This document shows, in pieces, positions 27,135 to 35,827 of a stretch of DNA of 64,000 nt (its first letter is position 1; the number at the start of each line of letters is the position of its first letter). Source of the DNA: Micavibrio sp. (GTDB lineage Bacteria > Pseudomonadota > Alphaproteobacteria > Micavibrionales > Micavibrionaceae); contig JALSJP010000033.1 of NCBI GenBank assembly GCA_026989265.1, positions 1 through 64,000 on the forward strand, given 5' to 3'. A program made the position numbers and the translations under genes. The notes beneath the pieces were generated by a model that saw only the letters and a list, made by a program, of their open reading frames with translations, made no database searches and was not told where the DNA came from.

Positions 27135-28238
27135 TTAAACATTAAACCTAAATAATATAACATCACCATCTTGGACAATATATTCCTTGCCTTCTTGGCG
27201 CATTTTACCCTGATCTTTTGCGCCAACCTCGCCATTACAAGAGATATAGTCATCAAATGCAATAGTTTCAGCCTTGATAAAGCCTTTTTCAAAGTCGCTA
27301 TGGATAACGCCCGCCGCCTCGGGGGCTTTTGCGCCAATCGGAATAGTCCAAGCACGCGTTTCTTTCGGGCCTGCTGTGAAATAAGTTTGCAGATTTAATA
27401 ATTTATTACCAGCGCGAATGATACGGTTCAAGCCTGCTTCCTCAAGATCCATAGATTCAAGAAACTCGGATTTTTCCTCATCACTTTCAAGCTGAGCTAT
27501 CTCTTCTTCTATATTGGCACAAATCACCACCATTTCTGCATCTTGATCCTTTATCATTTCTGAGATTTTTGCGCTAAACTCATTGCCATTTGCTGCGTCA
27601 TCTTCGGATACATTGCAAACATATAATATAGGTTTTGCCGTGATGAGCTGCGCAATTTTAAGCCATTTAGCTTCATCTTCGTCACTCGGTGCAATGGTTC
27701 GAGCTGGCTTACCCTCATCAAGAGCAGTCTTAATTTTGCTCAAAAATTCACTTTGCGCGATGATTTCTTTATCACCGCCGCGCGCCTTTTTCTGCAAGTT
27801 TGCAATCTGCTTTTCCAAACTTTCAAGATCGGAGATCATGAGCTCTGTCTCGATAGTTTCTGCGTCGCGAATAGGGTCAACTGATCCTTCCACATGGATA
27901 ACATCATCATCTTCAAAGCACCTAACAACATGGATGATTGCGTCCGTTTCGCGGATATTAGTAAGGAACTGATTTCCAAGCCCCTCGCCTTGAGATGCGC
28001 CTTTAACAAGCCCAGCAATATCGACAAATTCAAGCTGTGAGGGCAGAATTTCAGCAGAGCCAGCAATTGCAGCAATCTTTTCCATGCGATCATCAGGAAC
28101 GGCAACACGCCCTACATTTGGCTCAATCGTGCAAAATGGGAAGTTAGCAGCCTGCGCCGCCGCCGTAGCTGTTAGAGCATTAAACAAGGTTGATTTACCA
28201 ACATTTGGCAGCCCGACAATTCCACAATTAAATCCCAT
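27135..28238 (-). CDS. ychF: Ribosome-associated OBG-family ATPase YchF
   Basis: A 367-residue P-loop protein with G1 GLPNVGKSTLFNAL (residues 8-21), a FVDIAGLVKGAS G3 region, a coiled-coil insertion, and the C-terminal TGS domain with FFTAGPKETRAWTI and the ending GDVILFRFNV. YchF prefers ATP and binds ribosomes. It is encoded directly after pth (one base apart), a common pairing, and is convergent with ilvE. Confidence 0.97.
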   Translation of the reverse strand: MGFNCGIVGLPNVGKSTLFNALTATAAAQAANFPFCTIEPNVGRVAVPDDRMEKIAAIAGSAEILPSQLEFVDIAGLVKGASQGEGLGNQFLTNIRETDAIIHVVRCFEDDDVIHVEGSVDPIRDAETIETELMISDLESLEKQIANLQKKARGGDKEIIAQSEFLSKIKTALDEGKPARTIAPSDEDEAKWLKIAQLITAKPILYVCNVSEDDAANGNEFSAKISEMIKDQDAEMVVICANIEEEIAQLESDEEKSEFLESMDLEEAGLNRIIRAGNKLLNLQTYFTAGPKETRAWTIPIGAKAPEAAGVIHSDFEKGFIKAETIAFDDYISCNGEVGAKDQGKMRQEGKEYIVQDGDVILFRFNV

Positions 28239-28239
28239 T

Positions 28240-28791
28240 TTAATTTCCTTTTACAATTTTTTCATATTCTTTTGGGCTATCCGATATAATGATATCAGCC
28301 TTATCACCCATAATTTCTATCAATTGCCCTACCCATTTCTGTTCAGCTTTGGAAAAATCATCCAAAACATAATTACTTACATCACCGTCATGAGGGGGTC
28401 TGCCTATTCCAATGCGAACGCGCCAAAAATCCGCCGTGCCTAAATGCGATTGAATAGATTTAAGTCCGTTATGACCCGCATTGCCTCCGCCTTGCTTCAC
28501 CCTAACATCGCCAGCATTAATATCCAGCTCGTCATGAAACACCATTATTTTATCAGCTTCTATTTTATAAAATTTTGCAGCGGTTTGAACTGATTTCCCC
28601 GACTCATTCATATAGGTTTGAGGCTTTAGCAATATTACTTTTTGATCCGCCAAGCGCGTTTCAGAGACTTGCCCTTGAAATTTTGATTTATACGAGCCAT
28701 CAGCAATAGCATCAATAACCATAAAGCCTATATTATGGCGATTATTTTTATATTTATCACTCGGATTTCCAAGACCAACAAAAAGCCACAT
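28240..28791 (-). CDS. pth: Peptidyl-tRNA hydrolase
   Basis: Recycles tRNA from peptidyl-tRNA released prematurely from ribosomes. The 183-residue protein begins MWLFVGLGNPSDKYKNNRHN, which carries the catalytic His. It also contains HDELDINAGDVRVKQGGGNAGHNGLKS and RVRIGIGRP. I place the start at 28791 because TGGAGGA (28802-28808) lies about ten bases upstream. A longer open frame to 28881 would translate through the hairpin behind rplY. Confidence 0.95.
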   Translation of the reverse strand: MWLFVGLGNPSDKYKNNRHNIGFMVIDAIADGSYKSKFQGQVSETRLADQKVILLKPQTYMNESGKSVQTAAKFYKIEADKIMVFHDELDINAGDVRVKQGGGNAGHNGLKSIQSHLGTADFWRVRIGIGRPPHDGDVSNYVLDDFSKAEQKWVGQLIEIMGDKADIIISDSPKEYEKIVKGN

Positions 28792-28817
28792 ATTGCTATT
28801 TTCCTCCAAATACGAAG

Positions 28818-28846
28818 AAGAGCCTTCGGATAAAGGCTCTTTTTTG
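28818..28846. terminator. Terminator-like hairpin between rplY and pth
   Basis: AGAGCCTT (28819-28826) pairs with AAGGCTCT (28833-28840) across a six-base loop. The T run follows on the plus strand. In the direction of rplY transcription (minus) only a weak TCTTC follows, so partial termination or mRNA 3'-end protection before pth is more likely than full termination. Confidence 0.55.
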
Positions 28847-28884
28847 AAATTATTAACCAGAGATTTAAACCAGTGCAGCATAAA

Positions 28885-29559
28885 TCACTCTTCTGGTTTC
28901 GGCTCTTCAGCTTCTGCAGCAACTTCTTCATCACTAACAATGCCGTCACCAGCTTCTGCTTCTGCAGCGGCTTCGGCTTCTTCTTGCTCAGCAGTTTTAG
29001 GGGCAATCAATGTAGCAATTGTAAAATCACGATCTGTAATAACCGGTGATGACCCTTCAGGCATATTTGCATCACTAACCTTAACCGCGTCACCATGATT
29101 TTTGCCTTCAACGCTAACCTCAAGAACATCAGGAATATTTATTGCACTACATAGTAATTCAACAGTATAGCGAGTAACATTCAAAGTACCTTTGCCATCA
29201 ATAGAAGGACATTTGTCTTCATTGATGAATTTAACAGGAACATCAACAGCGATTTTTGTTTTCTTATTAACACGCAAAAAATCAACATGCTCAACCACAT
29301 CCGTTACAGGGTGAAGCTGAACATCGCGGGCAAGAACAAGGTTTTGCTTACCGTCAACTTCAAGCTCACATAATGATGTGAACATGCGCCCTTTGTTATA
29401 TTCAACGTTAATTTCATTCTCGGACATAGAGATTTTAACTGGCTCTTTGTTATCACCATAGATAACAGCAGGAGAGCGACCTGCGCGTCGAAGTGAGCGT
29501 GCAATCCCCTTACCGGCGCGTTCCCTCTTTTCCGCTTTCATAGCATAATTTTTAGACAT
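28885..29559 (-). CDS. rplY: 50S ribosomal protein L25 (Ctc form)
   Basis: Binds 5S rRNA in the large subunit. The 224-residue Ctc-type protein has an N-terminal L25 domain (AEKRERAGKGIARSLRRAG, PAVIYGDN), a TL5/Ctc C-terminal beta domain, and an acidic Glu/Ala-rich tail. The start at 29559 (MSKNYAMKAE) is preceded by AAGGAAAA. An upstream extension in the same frame to 29691 would overlap prs and is not family-like. Confidence 0.95.
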   Translation of the reverse strand: MSKNYAMKAEKRERAGKGIARSLRRAGRSPAVIYGDNKEPVKISMSENEINVEYNKGRMFTSLCELEVDGKQNLVLARDVQLHPVTDVVEHVDFLRVNKKTKIAVDVPVKFINEDKCPSIDGKGTLNVTRYTVELLCSAINIPDVLEVSVEGKNHGDAVKVSDANMPEGSSPVITDRDFTIATLIAPKTAEQEEAEAAAEAEAGDGIVSDEEVAAEAEEPKPEE

Positions 29560-29586
29560 TGTATTTTCCTTATATTTTAAGTTATA

Positions 29587-29621
29587 GCTAACCTCCAGGG
29601 GTGTTAGCCTATCAAGGATAG
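29587..29621 (-). promoter_or_regulatory. Two small inverted repeats in the rplY leader
   Basis: GCTAAC (29587-29592) pairs with GTTAGC (29603-29608), and CTATC-AAG-GATAG (29609-29621) forms a second hairpin immediately adjacent. Both lie in the 97-base prs-rplY gap. They could form stem-loops in the rplY leader mRNA, but no known ribosomal-protein leader was recognised. Confidence 0.35.
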
Positions 29622-29656
29622 AGATAAAGCAAATCCTAAGGTTTTTATCAAGTAAA

Positions 29657-30589
29657 TTATTTAAAAAGTTCAGAAATAGAGCGTTCTTCACTTATTCTAA
29701 GTGCAGCCTCACCTATAAGATTAGCTATATTTATTTGCTCAATATTACGTGCATTCTTAACCTCTTGAGTAGCTTCAATGCTGTCGGTTATCACTAATGT
29801 TTTAAGCTTTGAGCCTTCAATGCGCTTAACAGCACCGCCAGAAAGTACGCCATGAACCACATAAGCGTGAACCTCTTTTGCGCCTTGTTTTTCAAGTGCA
29901 ACGGCAGCGTTGCAAAGCGTTCCACCAGAATCAACTATATCATCTACCAAGATACAAACTTTTCCCTTGACCTCGCCAATAACATTCATAACTTCGGAAA
30001 CACCTGCTTGCTCGCGGCGTTTATCAATGATAGCTAAATCCGCGCCGAGGCGTTTTGCAAATTGACGAGCGCGAAATACTCCACCAACATCGGGAGATAC
30101 AATGCATAAATCTTCGCCTGCAAATTCTTTTTTAATGTGAGAGACAAACACTGGCGCAGAGGTTAAATTATCAACAGGAATATCGAAAAACCCCTGAATT
30201 TGGCCTGCATGAAGCTCTAACGTCAACACTCTATCCGCGCCAGCCGCAGTAATAAGATTAGCCACAAGCTTAGCAGATATCGGCGTGCGCCCGCCAGTTT
30301 TTCGATCTTGCCTTGCATAGCCAAAATACGGAATAACGGCAGTAATGCGCCGCGCTGACCCGCGTTTTAGTGCATCAATCGCAATCAATAGCTCCATAAG
30401 ATTATCATTACATGGATAAGATGTGGATTGAATGAAAAACACATCTTCACCGCGGACATTTTCCATTATTTCTACAAATATTTCATTATCGGAAAACCGT
30501 TTAAGGCTGCAATCAGTTAAAGGCACATCAAGGTAAGATGAAACATGCTCGGACAAAGCGCGATTAGAGTTGCCAGAAATCAGTTTCAT
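29657..30589 (-). CDS. prs: Ribose-phosphate pyrophosphokinase
   Basis: Makes PRPP from ribose-5-phosphate and ATP for nucleotide, His and Trp synthesis. The 310-residue protein has [11 protein letters not shown], the ATP-contact region [18 protein letters not shown]-synthase signature residues in [10 protein letters not shown], and the PRPP loop [13 protein letters not shown]-like segment ([13 protein letters not shown]). It starts the prs-rplY-pth-ychF block, which is widely conserved in alphaproteobacteria. Confidence 0.96.
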   Translation of the reverse strand: MKLISGNSNRALSEHVSSYLDVPLTDCSLKRFSDNEIFVEIMENVRGEDVFFIQSTSYPCNDNLMELLIAIDALKRGSARRITAVIPYFGYARQDRKTGGRTPISAKLVANLITAAGADRVLTLELHAGQIQGFFDIPVDNLTSAPVFVSHIKKEFAGEDLCIVSPDVGGVFRARQFAKRLGADLAIIDKRREQAGVSEVMNVIGEVKGKVCILVDDIVDSGGTLCNAAVALEKQGAKEVHAYVVHGVLSGGAVKRIEGSKLKTLVITDSIEATQEVKNARNIEQINIANLIGEAALRISEERSISELFK

Positions 30590-30661
30590 GATATGCTACC
30601 TTTTTGCTCAGTTTGATATATAAACGCAATATAAGAAATCACGGCAATAAATCAAGATATA

Positions 30662-31429
30662 TTATGGCTTTATACAAATAACTGAAATCTGCCGCCCATA
30701 ATCTTTCTCACCTTTGTGAGTAGCTCTGCGATAGCTGAAAAATTCATCCTCATTTTTATATGTATCAATATCAAGTGATGAGATGTTTTCAAAACCTGCT
30801 CGCGACAATCTCCATGTGCAATAGCCTGACAGGTCAAACATCACGTGACCCGTCCTTGATGCGCTTACAAAGAAACCTTGGCTTTCTTTGTTTTCATCAA
30901 TGAATCTGCCCATAAAAGCAAGGTCAACTTCATATGATGATTTTGATATGCAAGGCCCTATACATGCTTTGATGTTTAATGCGCCAAGCTCTTCCATTGC
31001 TGTTAATGTGTTTTCCAGAACCCCTGATAAAGCCCCACCCCAACCAGCATGAGCCGCTCCAATAACGGGACTACCACCATCTTTGCTCCCGTAAAAAAGC
31101 ACTGGAGCGCAATCAGCGGTTAATATGCCAAGAGCTAAGCCCGCCTTATCAGTAACAAAAGCGTCGCCCTTTGGGCGTTCACCCCATGGCTCGTTCACAT
31201 TTACGACTCTTGCGCTATGAATTTGATAAAGCGATAATAGATTTTCTGATTTAATCCCGATATTGGTTGCGACTAATTCCCTATTGTCACTAACCTTATT
31301 AGCATCATCATTAGAACCAATTCCGCAATTTAGTCCCGCATATGGACAGGAGCTAACGCCGCCAAGGCGCGTAAAAAAACCGTGAGAAATTTTGTTGCTA
31401 AAAGATTTTTCTTGATATGATTTAAGCAT
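30662..31429 (-). CDS. pgeF: Peptidoglycan editing factor PgeF (YfiH/laccase-domain family)
   Basis: A 255-residue cytosolic protein of the multicopper-like laccase-domain family. Members remove L-Ser misincorporated in UDP-MurNAc-peptides and show purine nucleosidase or phenol oxidase activity in some reports. Metal-binding His/Cys motifs are visible: YQIHSARVV, LTADCAPVLF and AAHAGWGG. It lies in the lgt-midA-pgeF cluster on the minus strand, 16 bases after midA. Confidence 0.9.
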   Translation of the reverse strand: MLKSYQEKSFSNKISHGFFTRLGGVSSCPYAGLNCGIGSNDDANKVSDNRELVATNIGIKSENLLSLYQIHSARVVNVNEPWGERPKGDAFVTDKAGLALGILTADCAPVLFYGSKDGGSPVIGAAHAGWGGALSGVLENTLTAMEELGALNIKACIGPCISKSSYEVDLAFMGRFIDENKESQGFFVSASRTGHVMFDLSGYCTWRLSRAGFENISSLDIDTYKNEDEFFSYRRATHKGEKDYGRQISVICIKP

Positions 31430-31445
31430 TGTTCAAAATCTCGAT

Positions 31446-32474
31446 TCAAAATCCTGCTGGGGTTAAATTATTACCATGGTAGAAGCAAATAACCTTAAAT
31501 AATTCGCCCATTTGATCCTCACCAACCAACCTATTCAAGTCCATTTCATTTGCGCATATAGCTTTGGCGCGTTGCTCTATTCCTAATGACTTTAAAAAAT
31601 GAGCCTGCGTCACAACAGGGGTTACATTCAAGCCCACATGAGCCGATAACGCTTCAAAATCCACATGAGATGTTATATCACAACTCCCTATATCTTCTAA
31701 TACATTCACAAATTTATGATTTTTGATGGCTTGAAGCGTATCACCATGATGTGATTTAGTGTAACCGTAATCTATAAACAAAGCCGCCCCGCCATGAGCC
31801 TTTATCAATGCTTCACATTCATTTACAAATTCGAGGCGTATTGGCGCGACTTCATATATTTCATTTGACACGGTCTTTGATGGAAGCAAAGTTACAAGCT
31901 CTTTTTCTGCTCTGACCCAATCAAATTTAAATTCATTATCATCCACAGCAATTATGACCCGCTTTTGCCAACCATCTGAACTGCGGCGTAATTGCTCAAT
32001 CGGCAGAGCGTCAAGAAATTCGTTTCCCAATATTATACATGGCTTATCCACATCTATATCAGATATAGCGTCATACCAAGTCACTTTATGATTGTTAAGG
32101 GCTGCGCGCTGCTTACCCTTTAACAAGTCACTTGCTTCTATGAGGCATATTTGCGCCGCCGATTCAAAGCCGCCTGCTATGTTTGATATTCTCATGATAT
32201 CCGCCATGAGAGTTCCGCGCCCTGCCCCTGCCTCAATTAAGTTAAATGATGAGGGGCTGCCCATTTGCATCCAAATATCAATGACCCATGCGCCTATAAC
32301 CTCACCAAATATTTGTGATATTTCGGGCGCAGTTATAAAGTCACCATCAACGCCAAATGGATCACGGTTGGTATAATATCCATATTCAGGATGCATTAAG
32401 GCGAGTGAGGTAAACTCACCCAAACCCATGGGGCAACGACCAGCCATCCATTGCTCTAACTTATTTTTTCGCAT
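31446..32474 (-). CDS. SAM-dependent methyltransferase, MidA/NDUFAF7 family
   Basis: A 342-residue class I methyltransferase homologous to the mitochondrial complex I assembly factor NDUFAF7. Family motifs are visible: EYGYYTNRDPFGVDGDFITAPEIS in the N-terminus (split here only for description), the SAM loop LIEAGAGRGTLMADI, and LGNEFLDALPIEQ. The start lies 14 bases inside the end of lgt, showing tight coupling. An arginine-methyltransferase role is known for the eukaryotic member; the bacterial substrate is uncertain. Confidence 0.9.
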   Translation of the reverse strand: MRKNKLEQWMAGRCPMGLGEFTSLALMHPEYGYYTNRDPFGVDGDFITAPEISQIFGEVIGAWVIDIWMQMGSPSSFNLIEAGAGRGTLMADIMRISNIAGGFESAAQICLIEASDLLKGKQRAALNNHKVTWYDAISDIDVDKPCIILGNEFLDALPIEQLRRSSDGWQKRVIIAVDDNEFKFDWVRAEKELVTLLPSKTVSNEIYEVAPIRLEFVNECEALIKAHGGAALFIDYGYTKSHHGDTLQAIKNHKFVNVLEDIGSCDITSHVDFEALSAHVGLNVTPVVTQAHFLKSLGIEQRAKAICANEMDLNRLVGEDQMGELFKVICFYHGNNLTPAGF

Positions 32475-33255
32475 TTGTTATTCGCGCAGATATTATAATT
32501 ATAGCCAAGCCAGCAACTATCATTGGCAAGCTTAAAACTTGCCCCATAGATATAAAACCACCAACAAGACCTATTTGGATGTCAGGCTCTCTCACAAACT
32601 CGATCAAAGCTCTAAAAGTGCCATAGCCGATCAAAAACACGCCAGTAATAGTCCCTGTTTTGGTTTTTGGCGATCTTGCCAAAATATAAAGTATGATGAA
32701 CAAAGCAAGTCCCTCTAACAAAGCTTCGTAAAGCTGGCTAGGGTGGCGCAGCTCGCTAGTATTTGGGAATTTAACGCCCCACGGAAGCGTCGTTGCCTTG
32801 CCATATAATTCTGCATTTATGAAATTTGCTATTCGACCAAAGAATAATCCTATGGGAGCTGCAGCGCTTACAATATCAGATAGGCGCAATAACGGGATTT
32901 TATGAAGCTTGGCAAAGCCAATCATAGCAAACATAACGCCAAGGACTCCGCCATGAAATGACATGCCACCGCGCCATATTTTAAGAGCCTCAATAGGTTC
33001 GCTCATATAATAATCTAGCTGGTAGAATAAGACGTAACCGATGCGACCACCTAATATAACGCCAATTACTGCCCATGTAAGGAAATTATCTATGTCCGTA
33101 GCATTAGGGCGCATATCAGGCGTGCGCGCAGCAAGCCTCATGCAATATTTCCAGCCTAGCAGGAAACCTGCTAGATACGCCAATGCGTACCAGCGAATAA
33201 CTACGGGCCCGATTGCAAATGCAACGGGGTCAATTGGGAAAATATCAAAGCTCAT
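32461..33255 (-). CDS. lgt: Prolipoprotein diacylglyceryl transferase
   Basis: An inner-membrane enzyme that attaches diacylglycerol to the lipobox Cys of prolipoproteins. The 264-residue polytopic protein has WYALAYLAGFLLGW, RGGMSFHGGVLG with the conserved His, and the Lgt signature GRIANFINAELYG. Substrates in this window include the two predicted lipoproteins at 16.7 and 56.4 kb. It heads the lgt-midA-pgeF unit. Confidence 0.96.
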   Translation of the reverse strand: MSFDIFPIDPVAFAIGPVVIRWYALAYLAGFLLGWKYCMRLAARTPDMRPNATDIDNFLTWAVIGVILGGRIGYVLFYQLDYYMSEPIEALKIWRGGMSFHGGVLGVMFAMIGFAKLHKIPLLRLSDIVSAAAPIGLFFGRIANFINAELYGKATTLPWGVKFPNTSELRHPSQLYEALLEGLALFIILYILARSPKTKTGTITGVFLIGYGTFRALIEFVREPDIQIGLVGGFISMGQVLSLPMIVAGLAIIIISARITNAKK

Positions 33256-33337
33256 AGATAGTAACTACTATTATAAAGCACGAAATTAAACCCCCTAAAT
33301 CAGGAAAATAATTTCATGCACATTTATATTTTTACTG

Positions 33338-33356
33338 AACAAGAATTAATCTTGTT
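33338..33356. promoter_or_regulatory. Perfect 19-bp interrupted palindrome between lgt and ybjN
   Basis: AACAAGA (33338-33344) and TCTTGTT (33350-33356) are separated by ATTAA. The site lies midway in the 156-base divergent region, 56 bases before ybjN. It is a plausible operator for a dimeric regulator. A second, wider inverted pair AGCACGA (33277-33283) and TCGTGCT (about 33369-33375) flanks it. Confidence 0.45.
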
Positions 33357-33411
33357 GATGTCGCAATCTCGTGCTAGGAGTCCTCAAAATTAAAATTTAA
33401 GGTAAGCGCAA

Positions 33412-33918
33412 ATGACCAACCAAGTCGAATGCTATAGTGATGCAAATTCAAACCCTCTCGATAGCGTGGAAGACCTGCTAAGTGACTATAACTGGGTATA
33501 TAGCCGCATGGATGATGAAAATATCATTGTCGAAATATCAGGAAAATCATGTAAATATAGCCTGCTTTTTATATGGCAAGAGCATTTGAGTGCCCTTCAA
33601 CTTCGCTGTCGATATGATATTAAAGTTAAGCCTGATAATATGCCACTTGCTGCAATGGCGCTTATGAATATCAATGAAACATTATGGATGGGTCACTTTG
33701 AGCTTTCTAGGGTTGGTTTAAACCCATGTTTTCGCCAAACATGTCTTATTCATGAACGCGAGCATGATAAATTCTATAGCCATGTAGAAGACTTGGTCGA
33801 TATATCATTGGTACAATGTGAGAGATATAGCGCTGCATTTCAAATGCTTGCTAGCAATGAGACGATAGATATGGAAATGATGTCATTTGCGATGATGGAA
33901 ACCGCGGGCGAGTCATAG
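33412..33918 (+). CDS. YbjN domain protein
   Basis: A 168-residue cytosolic protein of the YbjN family (type III secretion chaperone-like fold). Features include LLSDYNWVYSRMDDENIIVEI at the N-terminus and MNINETLWMGHFEL in the middle. It is encoded two bases before proC, a pairing common in alphaproteobacteria. The function is not established. TAAGGTAAG upstream provides the ribosome binding site. Confidence 0.83.
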   Translation: MTNQVECYSDANSNPLDSVEDLLSDYNWVYSRMDDENIIVEISGKSCKYSLLFIWQEHLSALQLRCRYDIKVKPDNMPLAAMALMNINETLWMGHFELSRVGLNPCFRQTCLIHEREHDKFYSHVEDLVDISLVQCERYSAAFQMLASNETIDMEMMSFAMMETAGES

Positions 33919-33920
33919 TC

Positions 33921-34724
33921 ATGGCATATAATATTACGCTTATTGGGTGCGGCAAAATGGGCGGAGCAATGATGCTATCTTGGCTTAGCCATGATCTTGT
34001 GCAGCATATCAATGTAATAGACCCAACGCCTTTAAATAATGAGTTAATGAGCGATTCCCGCATTAATTATGCTGCAAAATATGATGGTGGAAAAATAACA
34101 TCTGATATTTTAATCCTTGCTGTAAAACCTCAAATCTTAGAAAAGGCTTCAAAGGAAATCGCCAATAATTTAAGCAATGATACTGCTTTACTGTCAATTG
34201 CTGCTGGACAGAGTATATCAACATTAGAAAATATTTTTGGCAGTGATAAAGCCATTATTAGAACGATGCCAAATACCCCTGCTTCGATTGGTAAGGGGAT
34301 TTCGGTTTCCGTTGCTAACCAAAATGTCACTGACAGACAAAAAGACACTGCACAAAAATTGCTAAATGCTTCGGGTGAAAGCCTTTGGATTGAAGATGAG
34401 GGGCTAATAGATTGCGTTACAGCACTATCAGGCAGCGGTCCTGCTTACATATTCTACCTCATAGAAGCATTAGCAAAAGCAGGCGAGAAAACTGGGCTTA
34501 GTAATGAAATGTCTGTCAAGCTTGCAAGGCAAACAGTAATTGGAAGCGCAGCACTAGCAGAATATGACGCGGGTACAAGCGCAGCAACTTTGCGCAAAAA
34601 TGTAACAAGTCCAAACGGAACAACGCAAGCCGCATTAGATGTGCTTATGGACGGGCGTTTTCAATCTATTCTTGATGAGGCTTTGAGCGCAGCAAAAAAC
34701 CGCGCTAAAGAGCTCAATCAATAA
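33921..34724 (+). CDS. proC: Pyrroline-5-carboxylate reductase
   Basis: Reduces P5C to proline with NAD(P)H. The 267-residue protein begins with a Rossmann motif, LIGCGKMGGAMM, and carries RTMPNTPASIGKG. The P5CR signature region includes ALSGSGPAYIFYLIEALAKAG and TSPNGTTQAALDVL. It is co-transcribed with ybjN and convergent with mucR, three bases apart. Confidence 0.96.
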   Translation: MAYNITLIGCGKMGGAMMLSWLSHDLVQHINVIDPTPLNNELMSDSRINYAAKYDGGKITSDILILAVKPQILEKASKEIANNLSNDTALLSIAAGQSISTLENIFGSDKAIIRTMPNTPASIGKGISVSVANQNVTDRQKDTAQKLLNASGESLWIEDEGLIDCVTALSGSGPAYIFYLIEALAKAGEKTGLSNEMSVKLARQTVIGSAALAEYDAGTSAATLRKNVTSPNGTTQAALDVLMDGRFQSILDEALSAAKNRAKELNQ

Positions 34725-34727
34725 AAT

Positions 34728-35126
34728 TCACCTTTTGCCAAGACCTATATCTTTGGCAAGCTTAGAACGCTTTTCCGCATAGCTAGGAGCAACCATGGGA
34801 TAGTCCGCGGGCAAGCCCCAACGCTCTTTATATTCTTCAGGACTCATGCCGTAAGCTGTTTTCAAATGACGCTTGAGCATTTTAAGCTTTTTGCCGTCTT
34901 CAAGACAAATAAGGAAATCTTGTGTTATTGAGCGATTGATCGGGACGGCTGGTTGCGGACGATCACCCATAAACATATTATCACTACCAGCATTAGACAA
35001 GGCCTTAAAGACATTATCTATCACCTTAGGAATATCATCAGAAGATACGCTATTATTTGAAACATAGGATGATACAATATCAGTCGTTAATGCTAATAAT
35101 TCTTCACGGCTTATTTGGTCGCTCAT
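34728..35126 (-). CDS. mucR: MucR/Ros-family transcriptional regulator
   Basis: A 132-residue regulator. The N-terminal part is a helical oligomerisation domain (EELLALTTDIVSSYV). The C-terminal zinc-finger-like DNA-binding domain reads CLEDGKKLKMLKRHLKTAYG, then MSPEEYKERWGLPADYPMVA. Only the first Cys of the Ros-type C-x2-C pair is present and the second finger position is Asp, so classical zinc coordination is doubtful. MucR proteins bind AT-rich promoters and act as H-NS-like silencers and cell-cycle regulators in alphaproteobacteria. Confidence 0.93.
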   Translation of the reverse strand: MSDQISREELLALTTDIVSSYVSNNSVSSDDIPKVIDNVFKALSNAGSDNMFMGDRPQPAVPINRSITQDFLICLEDGKKLKMLKRHLKTAYGMSPEEYKERWGLPADYPMVAPSYAEKRSKLAKDIGLGKR

Positions 35127-35156
35127 TTTTTTCTTTCCTTGGTTTGGGTTAGACCC

Positions 35157-35825
35157 CTATTGCTTTAATTTGCGTGGCAATGTCTTTGGCGTTCCTATTT
35201 CTGGCATTCTAAGATATTGAGGCTCGCAATCTGCATTATTTTTATCTTTATCATATATTTTAATGGCAATGCGCGCAATTTCTGCTGGCGCGGGCATGTT
35301 TATGTTATAAAATGATATATCATTTTTAAACCGATCCGCAGCATCACCAATTATCAAGATATTTTTATCCGCTATCATTGATGTAATATCTTGCTCCTCC
35401 ATAGCCATCGGCTCGCAAGCTTTGTCCATAGTTTTACCATCAAACATCTGGAAATAATAATCCTTGCGCTTAGTTTCCAACAACACTCCGTAATAATCAT
35501 ATTTATTATCAGGCTTTATAGATAAATAAGTTTCAAGAACAGCTCTAAAAGTACAAACGCCAAATACAGGAATATCAAGCGCAAGCGCTAGTGATTTCGC
35601 CGCGGCCAAGCCTATCCTCATTCCTGTGAACGCACCTGGCCCTTTTGTTACGGCTATTAAATCTATATCATCGTAATTTGTCACTATATCATCAATTAAT
35701 GGTATTAAATGCTCTGCCTGACCGCGTGACATTTTCATGGTCTGAGCGGATAATACGCCATGTTTATCATCATATAAACACGCGCAGCAACCGTTCATTG
35801 TGCTATCAATTGCAAGGGTTATCAT
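35157..35825 (-). CDS. tsaB: tRNA threonylcarbamoyladenosine biosynthesis protein TsaB
   Basis: Partner of TsaD/TsaE in making t6A37 on ANN-decoding tRNAs. The 222-residue ASKHA-fold protein has the N-terminal LAIDSTMNGC, the conserved IPLIDDIV, and VTKGPGAFTGMRIGLAAAKSLA (about residues 59-80), the TsaB hallmark. It follows nfu by two bases. The acetyltransferase gene rimI, frequently next to tsaB in this lineage, is absent; mucR lies there instead. Confidence 0.92.
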   Translation of the reverse strand: MITLAIDSTMNGCCACLYDDKHGVLSAQTMKMSRGQAEHLIPLIDDIVTNYDDIDLIAVTKGPGAFTGMRIGLAAAKSLALALDIPVFGVCTFRAVLETYLSIKPDNKYDYYGVLLETKRKDYYFQMFDGKTMDKACEPMAMEEQDITSMIADKNILIIGDAADRFKNDISFYNINMPAPAEIARIAIKIYDKDKNNADCEPQYLRMPEIGTPKTLPRKLKQ

Positions 35826-35827
35826 TA

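Noticed and set aside
27583-27972. 129-codon open frame opposite ychF
   Set aside because: It lies wholly antisense to a strongly conserved gene and has no motif, ribosome binding site or family likeness.
28792-28881. 30-residue N-terminal extension of Pth
   Set aside because: It would translate a hairpin, lacks family similarity, and a strong ribosome binding site precedes the start at 28791.
29560-29691. 44-residue N-terminal extension of L25
   Set aside because: It overlaps the prs end, is not found in the L25 family, and AAGGAAAA precedes the start at 29559.
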